From: Amyloporia xantha
Lineage: Eukaryota; Basidiomycota; Agaricomycetes; Polyporales; Adustoporiaceae
Length of the DNA: 64,000 nt
Direction: 5' to 3'
Assembly (NCBI GenBank): GCA_036971615.1
Contig: JAYKKR010000001.1
Coordinates: 930,001 to 994,000, forward strand
The translations under genes and the position numbers were made by a program. The notes beneath the pieces are model-generated. The model did not search any database. It was given only the letters and a program-made list of their open reading frames with translations, and had not been told where the DNA came from. Each line of letters starts with the position of its first letter. Position 1 is the stretch's first letter. Positions 23,801 to 35,509 of this stretch are shown here, one piece after another.

Positions 23801-25479
23801 TCCGTTATGTTGCCGACGTCATACAAAACCACTTCGTCGGCCCCGATTGTTACTGGAAACCTCCTGCAGGGACTATACCCAAGTGTTCTCATTTCTTTGG
23901 CAATGCATGGTGGATCCCGTTTCCACCCACACTTGTAATTCTTTAATCTCCTGTTGACGTTGCGCATAGATACTCATGGATATCGTTTAGGTGATACGGT
24001 ATGATGAGGGTCCGCTCAAGGTCTTGCAGGAGCTGTCCGAACTCGAACTGTACATCTGGCAAAATTCGAGCCAAGACGTCCAACGAAGACGACAAGTACG
24101 CCTAGCTCTGCGGGCACTGGATGGGCTGGTCGTAATCTGGCCATATGACTACACGAATGTCAGTGCGCAAATGCCGTTGGGTATTCCCATTTCCGACTGA
24201 TTGCATTTTTCTTACACAGGACGTTGGAAGTCGTCACAAGTGGTGTTGTTGTGGTCGACGCTATGGCGCTCGGACAGTGACCCATTACGAGACTTGTATA
24301 CTCAGCATCAAACGTCACGGGCAGCTTTTATGGGAGGGGGTCAATCTCGGAAGCGGGTTCGACGTGGAATTGACCTATACCAAAGACGTGAAAGCGGACG
24401 GCGCTCTCATTGGCTTGACCGATGATTTCGACCTCACACAGCCTCTTGCACGATTCCTTGCGATGAACGAGCTTCTCATTACCGATCGGTTGGCCTCTGT
24501 CGAAGCGAATCTGCGGAGCTATCGGCAACACAACCGACGGGAGTGCCAGTGGAAATTGGATACCCTCACCTATCAGTTCCTCACAGCGGTTTACAACCAG
24601 CCCAGAGAGTTCACGCATGTCGCCGACACTGTTCTGGAACTGGAACGTGATGCGCGGGTCCGTGACCTAGTGGTGAGCAACGAGGCCGCTGTCTCCATCA
24701 CTTATGAGAGATTCTTGGCGGTCTCCACCTCAGAGCTAGCTGCTTGGTGGTATATATTCTGGGTGAGTACAACGACTATGCTTCGATGTCCGCTGCTCAT
24801 CTCTTATCAAGGACGATCTGTGGAGGCGCAACTACGACACCATCAGTGCGCTGCAGAAACATGCCTCAGACTTCAACCCGCATTATCCGACATCAATCGC
24901 ATACAAACCCCTCCCGCGCCCCGCATTGGAGGCATTCCTGACACAACGCGGCCTTCTCCATAAAGTACCCAAATGGGGAGACTTCTTCAATGCTGGCTTC
25001 CTCAACAAGATGTATTTGCGGATGAACGACATCGTTTTCCACGGGTCGTACAATGTACGTTCCATGATCTACACTCGTAGATTTTTGCTGAGCTTATGAC
25101 CTAGGCCAACATCTTTCACCTCGGAGACGATGCATCCGAGCTGGATATGGAAGAGATTGACGTCCAGACATTGATGCAGCCGTCGACTCTCGGTACTGGG
25201 GCCGGCACAGACTACGACGACGTTTCAATCCGCGCTCGACCGGTGTATCGATGGGAGGGCATCCTTGAGGACCCCTTGCGAAGACAGAAGGCCAAACGTC
25301 GCCCTTTCCTGGCAAAACTGGCGGTATGGTTCGGAGTCAGCCCGTTCTGGCGATCTGGGCTGCCGTCACAGGGTCTTGCACTCGACGTTCAGTTGGTCAA
25401 CGGACGATATATATTGTTCGGGGATACAAACACCCAGACAGACACGTTAAAAGACAATCTACGCACAGAGCCCAAGTAA
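20816..25479 (+). CDS. Large polytopic membrane protein of unknown function
   Basis: A single gene with about 14 exons and well over 1200 residues. Residues 1-310 are disordered (Ser/Pro/Glu-rich). Then come several membrane segments: around FDTVQIFALILSTI, LVLLVIFMTIAGLLLYYFY, WLVVLVSFVLTVIYLPLSTL, APVIVILAIISFFG, FLLAKLTVLLITSVV, IVLLVSMLVYFILQCIYAPF and YVLTSAVALAVAFNIS. A soluble C-terminal half follows with blocks YPPYLLDFSGSPSERLVENL, HFVGPDCYWKPP, FFGNAWWIPFPPTLVIRYDE, WWYIFWDDLWRRNYDTISAL, PLPRPALEAFLTQRGLL and IRARPVYRWEGIL. I recognise it as a protein widely conserved in agaricomycetes but know no function. The first ATG in frame (20816, MAVKALVNLFE) was taken as start. Confidence 0.82.
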
Positions 25480-25551
25480 TGTACATCTTTCTTGATATAT
25501 GAAAAACCAATATAACGTGCCATAGTTAAATATGGCTAGTGGGACGCATGG

Positions 25552-26178
25552 TCAAGACGTAACGGGTTTATCAGCTAGGAGCTGCTTCATCTCGTCTGCT
25601 GCTTCCTGGGCGAGAGATTCATAGCCCTTCAGGAAGTCTGGGGTTGGTCCGTCCACCGGGACGCGCTGATCGCCCGTAATGTAATCGCGAGGAAGGCTGA
25701 TTTGAATGGCATGGGTTAAGACGCGCATGCTGAACCCGCCACCGAGTATTTCTGTCAACTGTGCGGCACATTTGGAGCCCCCATGGCCGCCGTAAGTGAC
25801 GAGCAGGACCGGCTTGTCCCGCCACTCCGAGTGGAGATGGTCGAGGGAATTCTTGAGTTCGCCGGGGACACCCCAGTTGTACTGAGGGGTGAGGATGATG
25901 AAGGCATCGCAGGAGGAGACGAACGCGCTCCACTCGCGGACGGAGGGCGAGGAATATAAGGCTGGGTCTCGTATCTGCGCGGGCAGGCGCGTCCCGTCGA
26001 CTGGAGGTCCGAGCGGGTGCGGGGGGCTGCAGGGATCGACGGTGACGATGTCAAACGTATGGCTCGGGTTCTGGGGGTCGGCGAATTTGGTGGCGAGGAT
26101 GTGAGTGAGCCAGGAAGCGAAGCCTGGCCCGTTAGCGGGGGTGCGAGAACTACCGAGGATGATGGCGATCTTGGGCAT
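25552..26178 (-). CDS. NADPH-dependent FMN reductase-like flavoprotein
   Basis: Intronless, 208 residues, normal for PF03358. The flavodoxin-like fold starts KIAIILGSSRTPANGPGFA, where GSSR..A.G is the FMN-phosphate loop. TPQYNWGVPGELKNSLDHL is the second flavin loop (usual form TPEYN..P..LKN.ID), and LLVTYGGHGGSKCAAQL is the third. The family includes azobenzene, quinone and chromate reductases that act as small cytosolic NAD(P)H:flavin oxidoreductases. Exact substrate cannot be told. It is head-to-head with a DUF6535 gene. Confidence 0.95.
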   Translation of the reverse strand: MPKIAIILGSSRTPANGPGFASWLTHILATKFADPQNPSHTFDIVTVDPCSPPHPLGPPVDGTRLPAQIRDPALYSSPSVREWSAFVSSCDAFIILTPQYNWGVPGELKNSLDHLHSEWRDKPVLLVTYGGHGGSKCAAQLTEILGGGFSMRVLTHAIQISLPRDYITGDQRVPVDGPTPDFLKGYESLAQEAADEMKQLLADKPVTS

Positions 26179-26238
26179 GATGATTACTTATTGGCGAAGG
26201 CGGCGGGTGCTTGCTTGCCCCAGAGTTGGATCTGTCTG

Positions 26239-26246
26239 CTTTATAT
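26239..26246 (-). promoter_or_regulatory. TATA-like box of FMN reductase gene
   Basis: Reads atataaag on the minus strand about 60 bases before the ATG at 26178. The rest of 26179-26577 is the shared divergent promoter with the DUF6535 copy A; nothing else recognised. Confidence 0.45.
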
Positions 26247-26577
26247 TGATTTGTGTTCAGTGCCCGCAGCTGGGGGGAAACGTCGACGCAGTTCTGCCGT
26301 ATGAAGTACGTACTCGAATGAGCTGCGATGGCTGCTGCGTAAAACTGCGTGCAAGGTACGCGATCGCACTGCGATCACACATTCTGTTGCCTGCCGAGCG
26401 TGATGATCACAGACGATCAACGTTGAACACTAGTACTAGTCGATTCATTCCCGAAGAGGCACGATGCATACATGCTGTCCGCCCAATGCCTGCGAGACTT
26501 CAGCTGTTGCCCAAGGGAGCGCCAGCTGACTTTATGTACCTTCTTCGTTCTGTCGTCCTCCTGAGTCCTCTCAGACA

Positions 26578-29500
26578 ATGTCTACCCAATCGGAACCCGA
26601 GTCACCTGAGACAGGTTTCATTTCGCCGCCGACAAGGCTGATGGAATCGAGTTTCAAATCCGATCTTGACGCGGAGTCCCAGGTGCGCTGCGATGTACAG
26701 TGACAGATGCCCAGACTGATCTCTTGAAAACACATATTTGGTAGCCGTCCAGCGAGGTGAAGAAGGAACAGCCTAAACTTGTCCGTACGAATATGTTGCT
26801 TTATGGACATATAATTAATATATTTCGTCTCCTAGCCTCAGACTGGGCTAAGTCCAGAAACCGGGAGCGTATACATTGAACAAGCGTCCAAGGCAGAAGA
26901 AGAATTCATCAAGCGTTGGACTCAAGAAATGGACACTCTACTCCTCTTCGTGAGTATCAGTGTCCTGACGCATGCGAGGAGCATAGCACATAACACACCA
27001 TGCAGGCCACCCTGTTCTCTGCAGTAATCACTGCATTCGTTATTGAATCCTATCACAGCCTGCAGCCGGACAGCGGCGATGACACAGTCCAGCTTCTCCA
27101 GCAGATCCTTGTGACGCTGCAGTCTAATCATACCTACGACGAGCTCAAATCTCAATCCACCATCGGGCAACCTTTCACTCCACATCCGTCCGCTGTTCGT
27201 GTCAACGCTTTATGGTTCGCCAGTCTCGTCATTAGTATTTCCACTGCCTTCCTGGCCATCCTTGGTAAACAATGGCTCTTCAGGGTTGGCAAGGCATTGG
27301 CACCAGCACAGGAGATTAGGGTACGGCAGTACCAGTTCACTCGTGACGCTACGCAAGACTGGAGACTTCCCCACATTTTGTCCTTCTTGCCAATCCTCCT
27401 TCATATATCGCTCCTGCTCTTCTTTGCTGGCCTGATCGAGTTTCTGTGGCCCATCAATAGCACCGTCGCCATCGTCACTACCAGCCTGGTGGCTACAACC
27501 GTCTTCGTCTATGTTTTCACGCATGTCGCCTCTTTGGTCTGGCCTACCTGTCCCTACAGGACGACGTTCAACGTGGTCGTTCTGAGCGGGCTCAACTCAC
27601 TTTTGCAGGAGTTTTTCCTGGATCTCTGCGTTGTGTTCGATCTGCTTACCTACCCATTAGTCGAAATTTTCACCTATCTGGTGTTTGGGGTTGTCAAGGG
27701 CAGGCGCTCGTTCTACACCCGTTTGGTACGAGAGCGACGGTATCTGACTAACATCTGGTCAATGTCCATATCGATGTTCCTGACCCCGCAATACTGGGAG
27801 AACAGGTACATCTTCCGACATTCGGAAGAGCTCGATGCTCGAGCTCTTACACGGATGATTGGAGAATTTCCTCAGACAGAAGAAACCAACCAGTTGCTAG
27901 GACAAGAACTAACTCGTTCCAACGTGGTCAAGAATAGAGGGAATCTCCTGTTTCCCGGAACCGTATGGCTTCTGGCGGGACAGATTCGTTCGAACTATGT
28001 CGTTAAGTATCGGGAGCTTACGCCGGATGCGCAAGATAAGGTGCTTCGCTTGTCCAGCACCTTGGCACGGCTTCTCACCGAGGCCGAGGAGGACGATCCG
28101 CGCACCCTCGCCTTTGTAGACGGTGTTCCGATCCATTACGACGTGCTCGTCAAAGACCAAGTTTCCCCGATTCTCATCGGAACCGGGATATGTGCAGCCG
28201 ATGCAGTGCTCACGGACACAGACGATCTTCTCTTCTTCTCGAACATGCTTAGGCTTCAGCTATATGCGTCCTCGACCGATTGGTTTGAAAAGGATATCAG
28301 CCAGTCCGTCGATAAGTTTCAAGAGCGCTTGGAGAGTATAGATGACTGGACCCATCTTCCGGACGAGAAGCTTCTACTATTGGTCAACGCGGCTATTCAT
28401 GTTGCCACCAGGGAAGATGACGAGGACGCAGGAGATGACGAGCAGGATAGAGACGGCGAGGGTGAAGATAGTAGGAAGGATGAGGACGCAGGAGATGGCC
28501 AGAAGGAAGGTGACGGCGAGCACGAAGCTGGAGACTTAGCGGCGAATCAGTCTGCCCCCGAGACCATAGTCATGAAAGGTATTGGCAAACGGCAGGCGCG
28601 GACGTTGAACGTGCTCGCGACACTCATGTCTAAAAGGCCAGATCTCTCTCTTCCCATTCAACGGCAAATTTGCTGGGGGGTATGGATGTGTTCAAATCAG
28701 GCTGTGTACTCGTTTTGGGGGCCCCTCATCACAAATCTCAAGACAGTGGGCCGTCTTTCCACATCCCTGGCGACTTTGATGCGCTTCAAATCAAGCAATC
28801 TGCACGTTCCTCACACCCTGCTCGTGTTATTGGAGGCGCTCCTATATTCGGCCGCGCAGTCCAGTGACATCCAGTCCGGTCGAGCAGGAAGATAAAGCTC
28901 AACTCGTCAGAGTTCTTGTCGCCCGATACCCTGTCTTCTTGGACAAACTCTGCGCCCGTGTCCCTCAATATTTGGAGAGCCTACACCGTACTGCTCATAT
29001 TTCGCCGCTCGAGGGACAGACCATGTTCATACGCCTGCTGAAACGTATCGTCAGCATATCTGGTTACTTGGCTTTCTACGCAAGTGGCGATGTCCTAAAC
29101 CATAACCCCGTCCAGATTGGATCCCGAACCATCGATCTCCTGCTCGACTTGGGTAAGCATGTCGGAGACATTCCTGAATCTGACAGACAGGATTTCTGGC
29201 GCATCGCCTACGGTACTGCCGCCCAGATGACAATTCTACAATCTCGTAACGAAAGTGGCACTAATGAGAACACACATGATGAAACGGGGCACAACGAGCA
29301 AAAGGTATCGAGAGATGGCTTTGCGTTCGATGACTTCTCACCGGACATGCTCGCGGATGCAATTATCGCTGCATTGCGGGCGGCTTCTGCGGCTGCAGAA
29401 CCTCCATTTGCTCTCAAGCTGCTACTGCTCATGATCATGCTTCTCTCCAGCCGTGTACAGGGCGATACGGCCATCGACAATCCTCACTCTACTATTCTGT

Positions 29501-29637
29501 CACGTCTACGGGACGCAGACGTTCGAGCTGCGGAACTGATTGCACCTACGCTCGATTTCGAAGGATATCGTGACGTTGCTACGGGAGCCCTTGCAGCTGT
29601 GCAACGCAACGTTGAAGGTGTTCTCTCAATGGTTTAA
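26578..29637 (+). pseudogene. DUF6535 membrane protein, copy A, with one-base frameshift
   Basis: Starts MSTQSEPESPETGFISPPTR; a conserved exon EQASKAEEEFIKRWTQEMDT joins the DUF6535 membrane block (ATLFSAVITAFVIESYHSL, NALWFASLVISISTAFLAIL, LPILLHISLLLFFAGLIEFL, TTSLVATTVFVYVFTHVASL). Function of DUF6535 is unknown; the family is expanded in agaricomycetes. Compared with copy B (32144-35070) the frame is intact until GACATC at 28866-28871, where an extra C (28871/28872) shifts it to a stop at 28893-28895. Deleting that base restores alignment to copy B through the stop at 29635-29637. A unique acidic insert with an internal repeat (EDAGDDEQ / EDAGDGQK) lies near 28420-28545. Either a recent pseudogene, a truncated protein, or a sequencing error. 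Confidence 0.75.
29001..29634 (+). repeat. High-identity inverted duplicate tract, copy A
   Basis: Matches 32147-32786 on the opposite strand. By eye I count about 27 mismatches in roughly 595 aligned bases. Similarity stops at the stop codons and falls sharply 5' of about 29000. Confidence 0.85.
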
Positions 29638-30094
29638 GATGACTTGTTGTGTTCAGAGAACCATGTGTGTTCTTCATATCGCACCGTATATTTGACTTTA
29701 CTTACATTTATTCATCAGACTCCCTCATACCGACGATCGATATTTATTCTCCGCGAATTAAACTGGCATTCATCGGGTAGAGCAGTCTTTCTTCCCCTCA
29801 AAACTGGATTCAAAAAGGGAGGAGCCCTTTTTACGACTCGCGGCGACATATGATCATGCCCATTTTGCTGTTATTGTCCATCATCAGTCTTGTTACTCTT
29901 ATTTACCACACGGCCGAAGTCAGGAGCCTCATCTTGAACGCACAGACCAACAAGACTGAGGAATTTATCTGATCGAGGGATGCACAACGGCGATGCGCAG
30001 CTATCACCCTCAATAAGCACACTTGGCTGTCGGCGGCGGTATTCTGTGATTCCTGACTGGTAGAAAACACAAACACGACACAGGACCGCCATCT
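29638..30094. other. Convergent intergenic region
   Basis: 457 bases between the ends of DUF6535 copy A and RRP36. No feature seen. Confidence 0.6.
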
Positions 30095-31578
30095 TCAACC
30101 AACTCGCCGACGTTTGCCTGCACGCTGACCATCGTCCCCAGATCCAGTACTAAGTCGTTTGCGCTGCGCCCCTCCAGATTGCCCAGGCGCAAATGGTCTC
30201 CTTTTCTTCTCCTTCTGATTGACCTTCTTCTGTTTCTTCTCTATGGCCTTCTTTACTGCACCCTGTCCCCCTGACGCAGCGAGAGCATCGTACTTCGCAC
30301 GTAGCAACAAATCCTTCTTGTCCGCTGTACATGCAAGTCAACTTCTGTATAAAATGCAGATGCAGAGTAAACGTACCGTTCTTCAGGTACCATGCACCCT
30401 TCCCAGCCTTCCGCTTCTCTTTCTCCTCCTTTGCTACTTTATCAAGTGCCTCCAGGTTGACTTTCTCTCGTCTGTCTTTGTTCACCATGCTTTCGGCCCG
30501 CTTGAGAGCACGCTCCAGTCTCTGCACCTCCTGTTCTCGTTCCTCCCGCAGATCTCGGGGGGAGGTAAGCAGTAGCTTACGAGCCCTCTTGAGATTATCC
30601 CTGAGCGTTTTCATCTCCTGAGTGTGCAGCTCAGACAGGAAGCCGTATTGCGACTGAAATCGCTTTTCAGAGAACTCGCCAGCGAGAGGTAGGAATCGAG
30701 GATCACGAGGGACCTGTTCAAAGGTGTTTATATCAAGTGAAACGGGATAGAATGGCTACTACTTACTACTTTCTCCACTACCAACTTTTTCCGGGGCGCG
30801 GGCTTCTTGGAAGTCACCTCTTGTGGGCTGTCAATACTATCAGCGACATTCCTGATTGTCCAAGTACATGGACCTTACGCATGTTTGCTGCTTCGTTTCG
30901 GTATCTCTTGCTTCGACTTTGCGCTTTCCTCTATCTCTCTCCCCTTGCCCTTTATACCTGTTCGGACAGCGCTTTCCTCTGGTGCAAGGTCGTCCTCTTC
31001 TTGATCATCGTCGGAACCTTCATCTTCCGACCCACTAAGAGCACTCGCTCTGGCCAGTGCTCCTTGAGCCTTCCTCAATGCACCAAAGGACAGTGAAGCA
31101 AGGTCTGTATACCGAACGCTTGATGAGCTACACACAAACTAGGATTAGCAAACGCACCATTCTGCTGCAATGTTGTCTGTGCCAGCACAATCATGAGACT
31201 CATTTGTGAAAGGAGATTGTGGAAACATACCAAATGAGATGGTTCTTCTTCGTCGCTGCTCGACTCAGCTTCAATCTCGTCCTCATCAAATCCGTCCAGC
31301 TCCTCCTCATCGACATACTGCGCTACTCGCGGTGCGTCTATATCCATGTCTCCTAGAGCTTCCTCTTCATTCGAAGATGCACCGCCTGAAGATGCACCGG
31401 AATCATCTTCCTCTTCCTCCTCTCCAGAAGATTCATCAGGATCGGACTCAGACTCAGAGCTCTGTTGCCGGTGCGGCTGTCTGGCACTGGAATACACTCT
31501 TTGAGAATTATGAGGAGGGAGCGGTAGGGCTGCAGACGGAGGAGGACGTCTGGATGCAGGTCGAGGTCGTCGAGACAT
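30095..31578 (-). CDS. RRP36: rRNA-processing protein RRP36
   Basis: Component of early 90S pre-ribosomes needed for 18S rRNA maturation (nucleolus). MSRRPRPASRRPPPSAAL is followed by a very acidic Ser/Asp/Glu region, then NDLASLSFGALRKAQGAL, the conserved core VPRDPRFLPLAGEFSEKRF, QYGFLSELHTQEMKTLRDNL, a charged helical stretch (REEREQEVQRLERALKRAES), AKEEKEKRKAGKGAWYLKN, KKDLLLRAKYDALAA and a Lys/Arg-rich end (KRRRVG). These are the RRP36 (PF06102) signatures in the right order. The spliced length is about 330 residues. It lies between the two inverted DUF6535 copies. Confidence 0.94.
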
Positions 31579-32143
31579 GTTCAAGTCGGATGATTGAGGT
31601 CAAGGTATCAATTTCAAAATTTGGACCCATTTCGGCCTCCAATGCAGATTCAGCGATCGATCAAAACTACTGTACACATCACCCGGACGCCGCTTCACAC
31701 AGCGATAAAACCCTGAAACATATAATTCATGTCATAGCTCTCCTCTGGCATGATCATTTTTGTCTCGGAGGACTCTCTAATCGTTATCTGAAATCCCGTC
31801 GATCTTCTCTGAATGCATGCCGTGGTGAAATTCTATGCCATTGCGAGCAGCAGGTTTCTCATCAAGGATAGTCATGTTATTGACCATTTGCAGATGAGGG
31901 TCCCAACTGTGACTGCCTGATAAATCATACGGACGTGGTTGTCATAAATTATTGCAGCAGCAGGTACCGATTGAAGCCGTAGAAAGGACTACTCGGGACA
32001 TTGGACGCCCCTTATCAGGTTCAAAGCCCACAGTTCGTCGATACGAAAGGAGAGAATTCATCGAATCTGACTGTAGTCAATACCCACGTCAGGATAGACA
32101 GCGAACGACTTACTGGACCTATGGAAGTATCCAAGAGTAAGGC
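31579..32143. other. Intergenic region between RRP36 and DUF6535 copy B
   Basis: 565 bases: RRP36 promoter plus copy B 3' flank. It does not resemble the region after copy A, so the duplication does not include it. Confidence 0.5.
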
Positions 32144-35070
32144 TCAGACCATCGAGAGAGCACCTTCAGCGTTGCGCTGCACAGCTGCAAGGGCTTCTTT
32201 GGCAACGTCACGATGTCCTTCGAAATCGAGCATAGGTGCAATCAGTTCCGCAGCTCGAACGTCTGCGTCCCGTAGGCGTGACAGAATAGTGGAGTGAGAA
32301 TTGTCGATGCTCGTATCGCCCTGTACATGGCTGGGGAGAAGCATGATCATGAGCAGTAGCAGCTTGAGAGCAAATGGAGGTCTTGCAGCCGCAGAAGCCG
32401 CCCGCAATGCAGCGATAATTGCATCCGCGAGCATGTCCGGTGAGAAGTCATCGAACGCAAAGCCATCTCTCGATACCTTTTGCTCATCGTGCCCCGTTTC
32501 ATCATGTGTGTTCTTATTAGTGCCGCTTTCGTTACGAGATTGTAGAATTGTCATCTGGGCGGCAGTACCGTAGGCGATGCGCCAGAAATCCTGTCTGTCA
32601 GATTCAGGAATGTCTCCGACATGCTTACCCAAGTCGAGCAGGAGATCGATGGTTCGGGACCCAATCTGGACGGGGTTATGGTTTAGGACATCGCCGCTTG
32701 CGTAGAAAGCCAAGTAACCAGATATGCTGACGATACGTTTCAGCAGGCGTATGAAGATCGTCCGTCCCTCGAGCGGCGAAATATGAGGAGTATGATGTAG
32801 GCTCTCCAGGAATTGAGGAATATCAGTACGGAATTCGGTCAAGAAGACCGAATATTGAGCGACAAGAGAATTGATAAGTTGAGCCTTATCTTCCTGCTCG
32901 ACGGGACTGATGTCATCCGGATTTGAGGTTGAATATAGGAGGGCTTCCAATAACACAAGCAGGGTGTAAGGGATGAGTGGATATTCTTGATTCGGGCGCA
33001 TCAGCTTCGCCAGAGGTGCGGAAAGACGACCCATCCTGTTGAGGTGTGTCATGAGCGGGCCAAATTGCGAATACAGATACGCATATGTGCAAATCCATAT
33101 TCCCCAGCAGATTTGACGCTGAATACGAAAATGCAGATCGGGCCTACTAGACAAGAGCCCTGCAAGCATGTCCAACGTTCTCGCTTGCCGCTTGCCAGTG
33201 ATGCGCCTCATCCATGCGACAGACCGATTGGAGGTGGGACCATCGAAGTCTCCCTCATCACCCTCTCGAGTAGAGACATGAATCGATGTGTTGATCAACA
33301 CGAGAAGCTTGTCATCCGCAAGATGAATCCATTCATCATTGTCTTGCAAGCGCTGTTGAAACTCGTCGACGGAACGGGCGACATCCGTGCTGAACCAATT
33401 GTCGTCAGATGCGTACAGCTGAAGCCTCAGCATACTAGAGAAAAAAAGGATATCGTCGGTGTCTGTGAGCGCGACGTTCGCGGTACACAATCCGGACTCG
33501 GTGAGATCTGTAGAATTAAACGCCTTGAATAGAAAATCGAGGTGTACTGGGATGCGATCGATGGTAAAGAATGTATGAGCATCATCTTCCTCGGCTTCCG
33601 TCAGCAGGCATGCCAAGCTGCTGGACAGGCCAAACACCATATCCTTGACCTCAGGTGAGAGATCACAGTATTTCTTGGTGTAAACCGAGCGGATTTGTCG
33701 GGCAAGGAAGGATATAGCTCCAGCTTCGAGAAGGACAGCTCTGTTTCTGACTACATCAAGCCGAAGGAGCTCTCTCCCGAGCAACTGAATTTCACTTTCA
33801 GATTGAGGAGTTCTTCTGACCATCAGTGCAACGGCTCGAGCATCGAGCTCGGGGAGGTGTTGGGAAATATACTCATCCTCTTGGTGCTGTGTAGACACGC
33901 GGAGAGCTTGGACTGCTGAAGACCAAATATGGCGCAACATCTTCCGTTCTTGAAGGACCTCCGTAAGAATATTCTCATCCGTGATGTCCATGCGTCCCAA
34001 TCGCAACAAGAGAAGAGATCGCTGTACTGGATACACCAATATATCGAAAATGAGGATCAGATCCGTGAACAACTCCCGCAGAAATGCATTGAGCCCAGTC
34101 AGAAGTACCAAGGCCAATGTGGTCTTGAAGGGAGAAGTGGCCCAAATAAAGGAGACAGTGTGCGTGAGAACATAGACGAATACTGTGATAGCCACGAGAA
34201 TAGCAGCAGCAATGGTGACAGTGGTGTTGATGGGTGACAGAAATTCGATGAGGCCGCCGAAGAAAAGCAGCAGGGATATATGAAGGAGTATAGGCAAGGA
34301 GGAGAGAATATGAGGTAGTCTCCAACGCTGTATATTATCTTGGCGAAATTGGTACTGACGCACCCTAGTTTCCGGTGCTGGTGAAAGTTCCTTGCTAAGC
34401 CTGGCGAGCCACTGTTTGGCAAGTATGGCTAGAAAGGCGGTGGAAATACTGATGATGAGGCTAGAGAACCACAGAGCATTGACACGAACAGCTGATGGAG
34501 CTGGAGTGAAGGCCTGGGAAGCCGTATTGGTAGTCGTGAAGCTGACCCCATCGAGGCTATGATTTGACTGCAACGTCGTGAGGATCTGCTGAAGAAGCTG
34601 GACTGTAACATCGTCACTGTCCGGCTGCAGACTGTGATAGGATTCTATGACAAATGCAGTGAGAACCGCAGAAAACAGTGCGGCCTACATGAGCAGTTTA
34701 ATGGCGTCAGCACGTTCGAATCCGTCGATATGCCAAGTGATACGCATATTTGATACTCACAAAGATCAGTAAAGTATCCATCTCTTTATTCCACCTCTCA
34801 ATAAATTGTTCTTCGGCCTTGGAAGCATGTTGAATGTATGCGTCACAGGTCTCTAATCCAAGCCCAGGCTACGGCACGAAAAGATTATTCATAACCTCGT
34901 ATCACAGGCCCATGTAGTCACACATACAGACTTTAAATGCTCCCCCTTCGTGTCAGGGGGTTGCTACACACATATTGCCAAAAACTCAGTCCAGCCAGCC
35001 ATTGTTCACATCATCTGGCACGACGTACCTGGGCTTCCTTATGATCAGAGTTGAGATTACATGGATCCAT
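32144..35070 (-). CDS. DUF6535 membrane protein, copy B (intact)
   Basis: First exon MDPCNLNSDHKEAQ (from 35070), a small PPDTKGEHLK-like exon, then HASKAEEQFIERWNKEMDT and a long open exon from about 34690 to the stop at 32144. Membrane segments match copy A: LFSAVLTAFVIESYHSL, NALWFSSLIISISTAFLAIL, LPILLHISLLLFFGGLIEFL, AAILVAITVFVYVLTHTVSF. The C-terminal ~600 residues contain no recognised domain. LLKRIVSISGYLAFYASGDV to the end is almost identical to copy A. No frameshift. Role unknown. Confidence 0.88.
32147..32786 (-). repeat. High-identity inverted duplicate tract, copy B
   Basis: Partner of 29001-29634; see that entry. The tract covers the last ~210 codons of the gene. Confidence 0.85.
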
Positions 35071-35509
35071 TGAGATGATGAAGCGACAGTTCAGCTGATT
35101 GGGGTGTCGCCTGAGCAAACACGTTATTTCCACAAGTACGGAGACAAGTAGCAGGATTACGAACCCATCAGCGCTGGTGCCCGCATATCAATGTCCCGGC
35201 GCTTTGAGTGTTCTCGGGCGGTACAGCTGACAACCATTTTCTTCACCTAGCCTTTTCGGAGGGATGTGAGATGATAGAGCAGAGTGCATGTTGATTTACA
35301 TGTTCGTGCGCAGGCCCGCCTCCGTACTTATTTACTGTGGCAAACCCTGGCGAACCCTGGCGAACTCGGGAACCAATCAGATTGTGGCAATTGCGGTGGG
35401 TCCGCTCGGTTACTCTGCTGGCCCGCAAATTTGGAACGGTCGCTTTCATTAACTCATCCATCTCATGGTCCTCGCACGGTAGGCTCTTACAGGGGCTGTC
35501 TCGCCCTAG
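35071..35509. promoter_or_regulatory. Divergent promoter region of DUF6535 copy B and Mg transporter
   Basis: 439 bases between outward-facing starts. It contains a short direct repeat ggcgaaccct/ggcgaactc near 35347-35370. No TATA box identified. Confidence 0.4.

Noticed and set aside
31206..31871. 221-codon plus-strand frame
   Set aside because: Antisense to the acidic N-terminus of RRP36.
26578..35070. Inverted DUF6535 arms as a transposon with terminal inverted repeats
   Set aside because: The matching arms are gene 3' ends, end at stop codons, enclose a normal housekeeping gene and show no target-site duplication or transposase.
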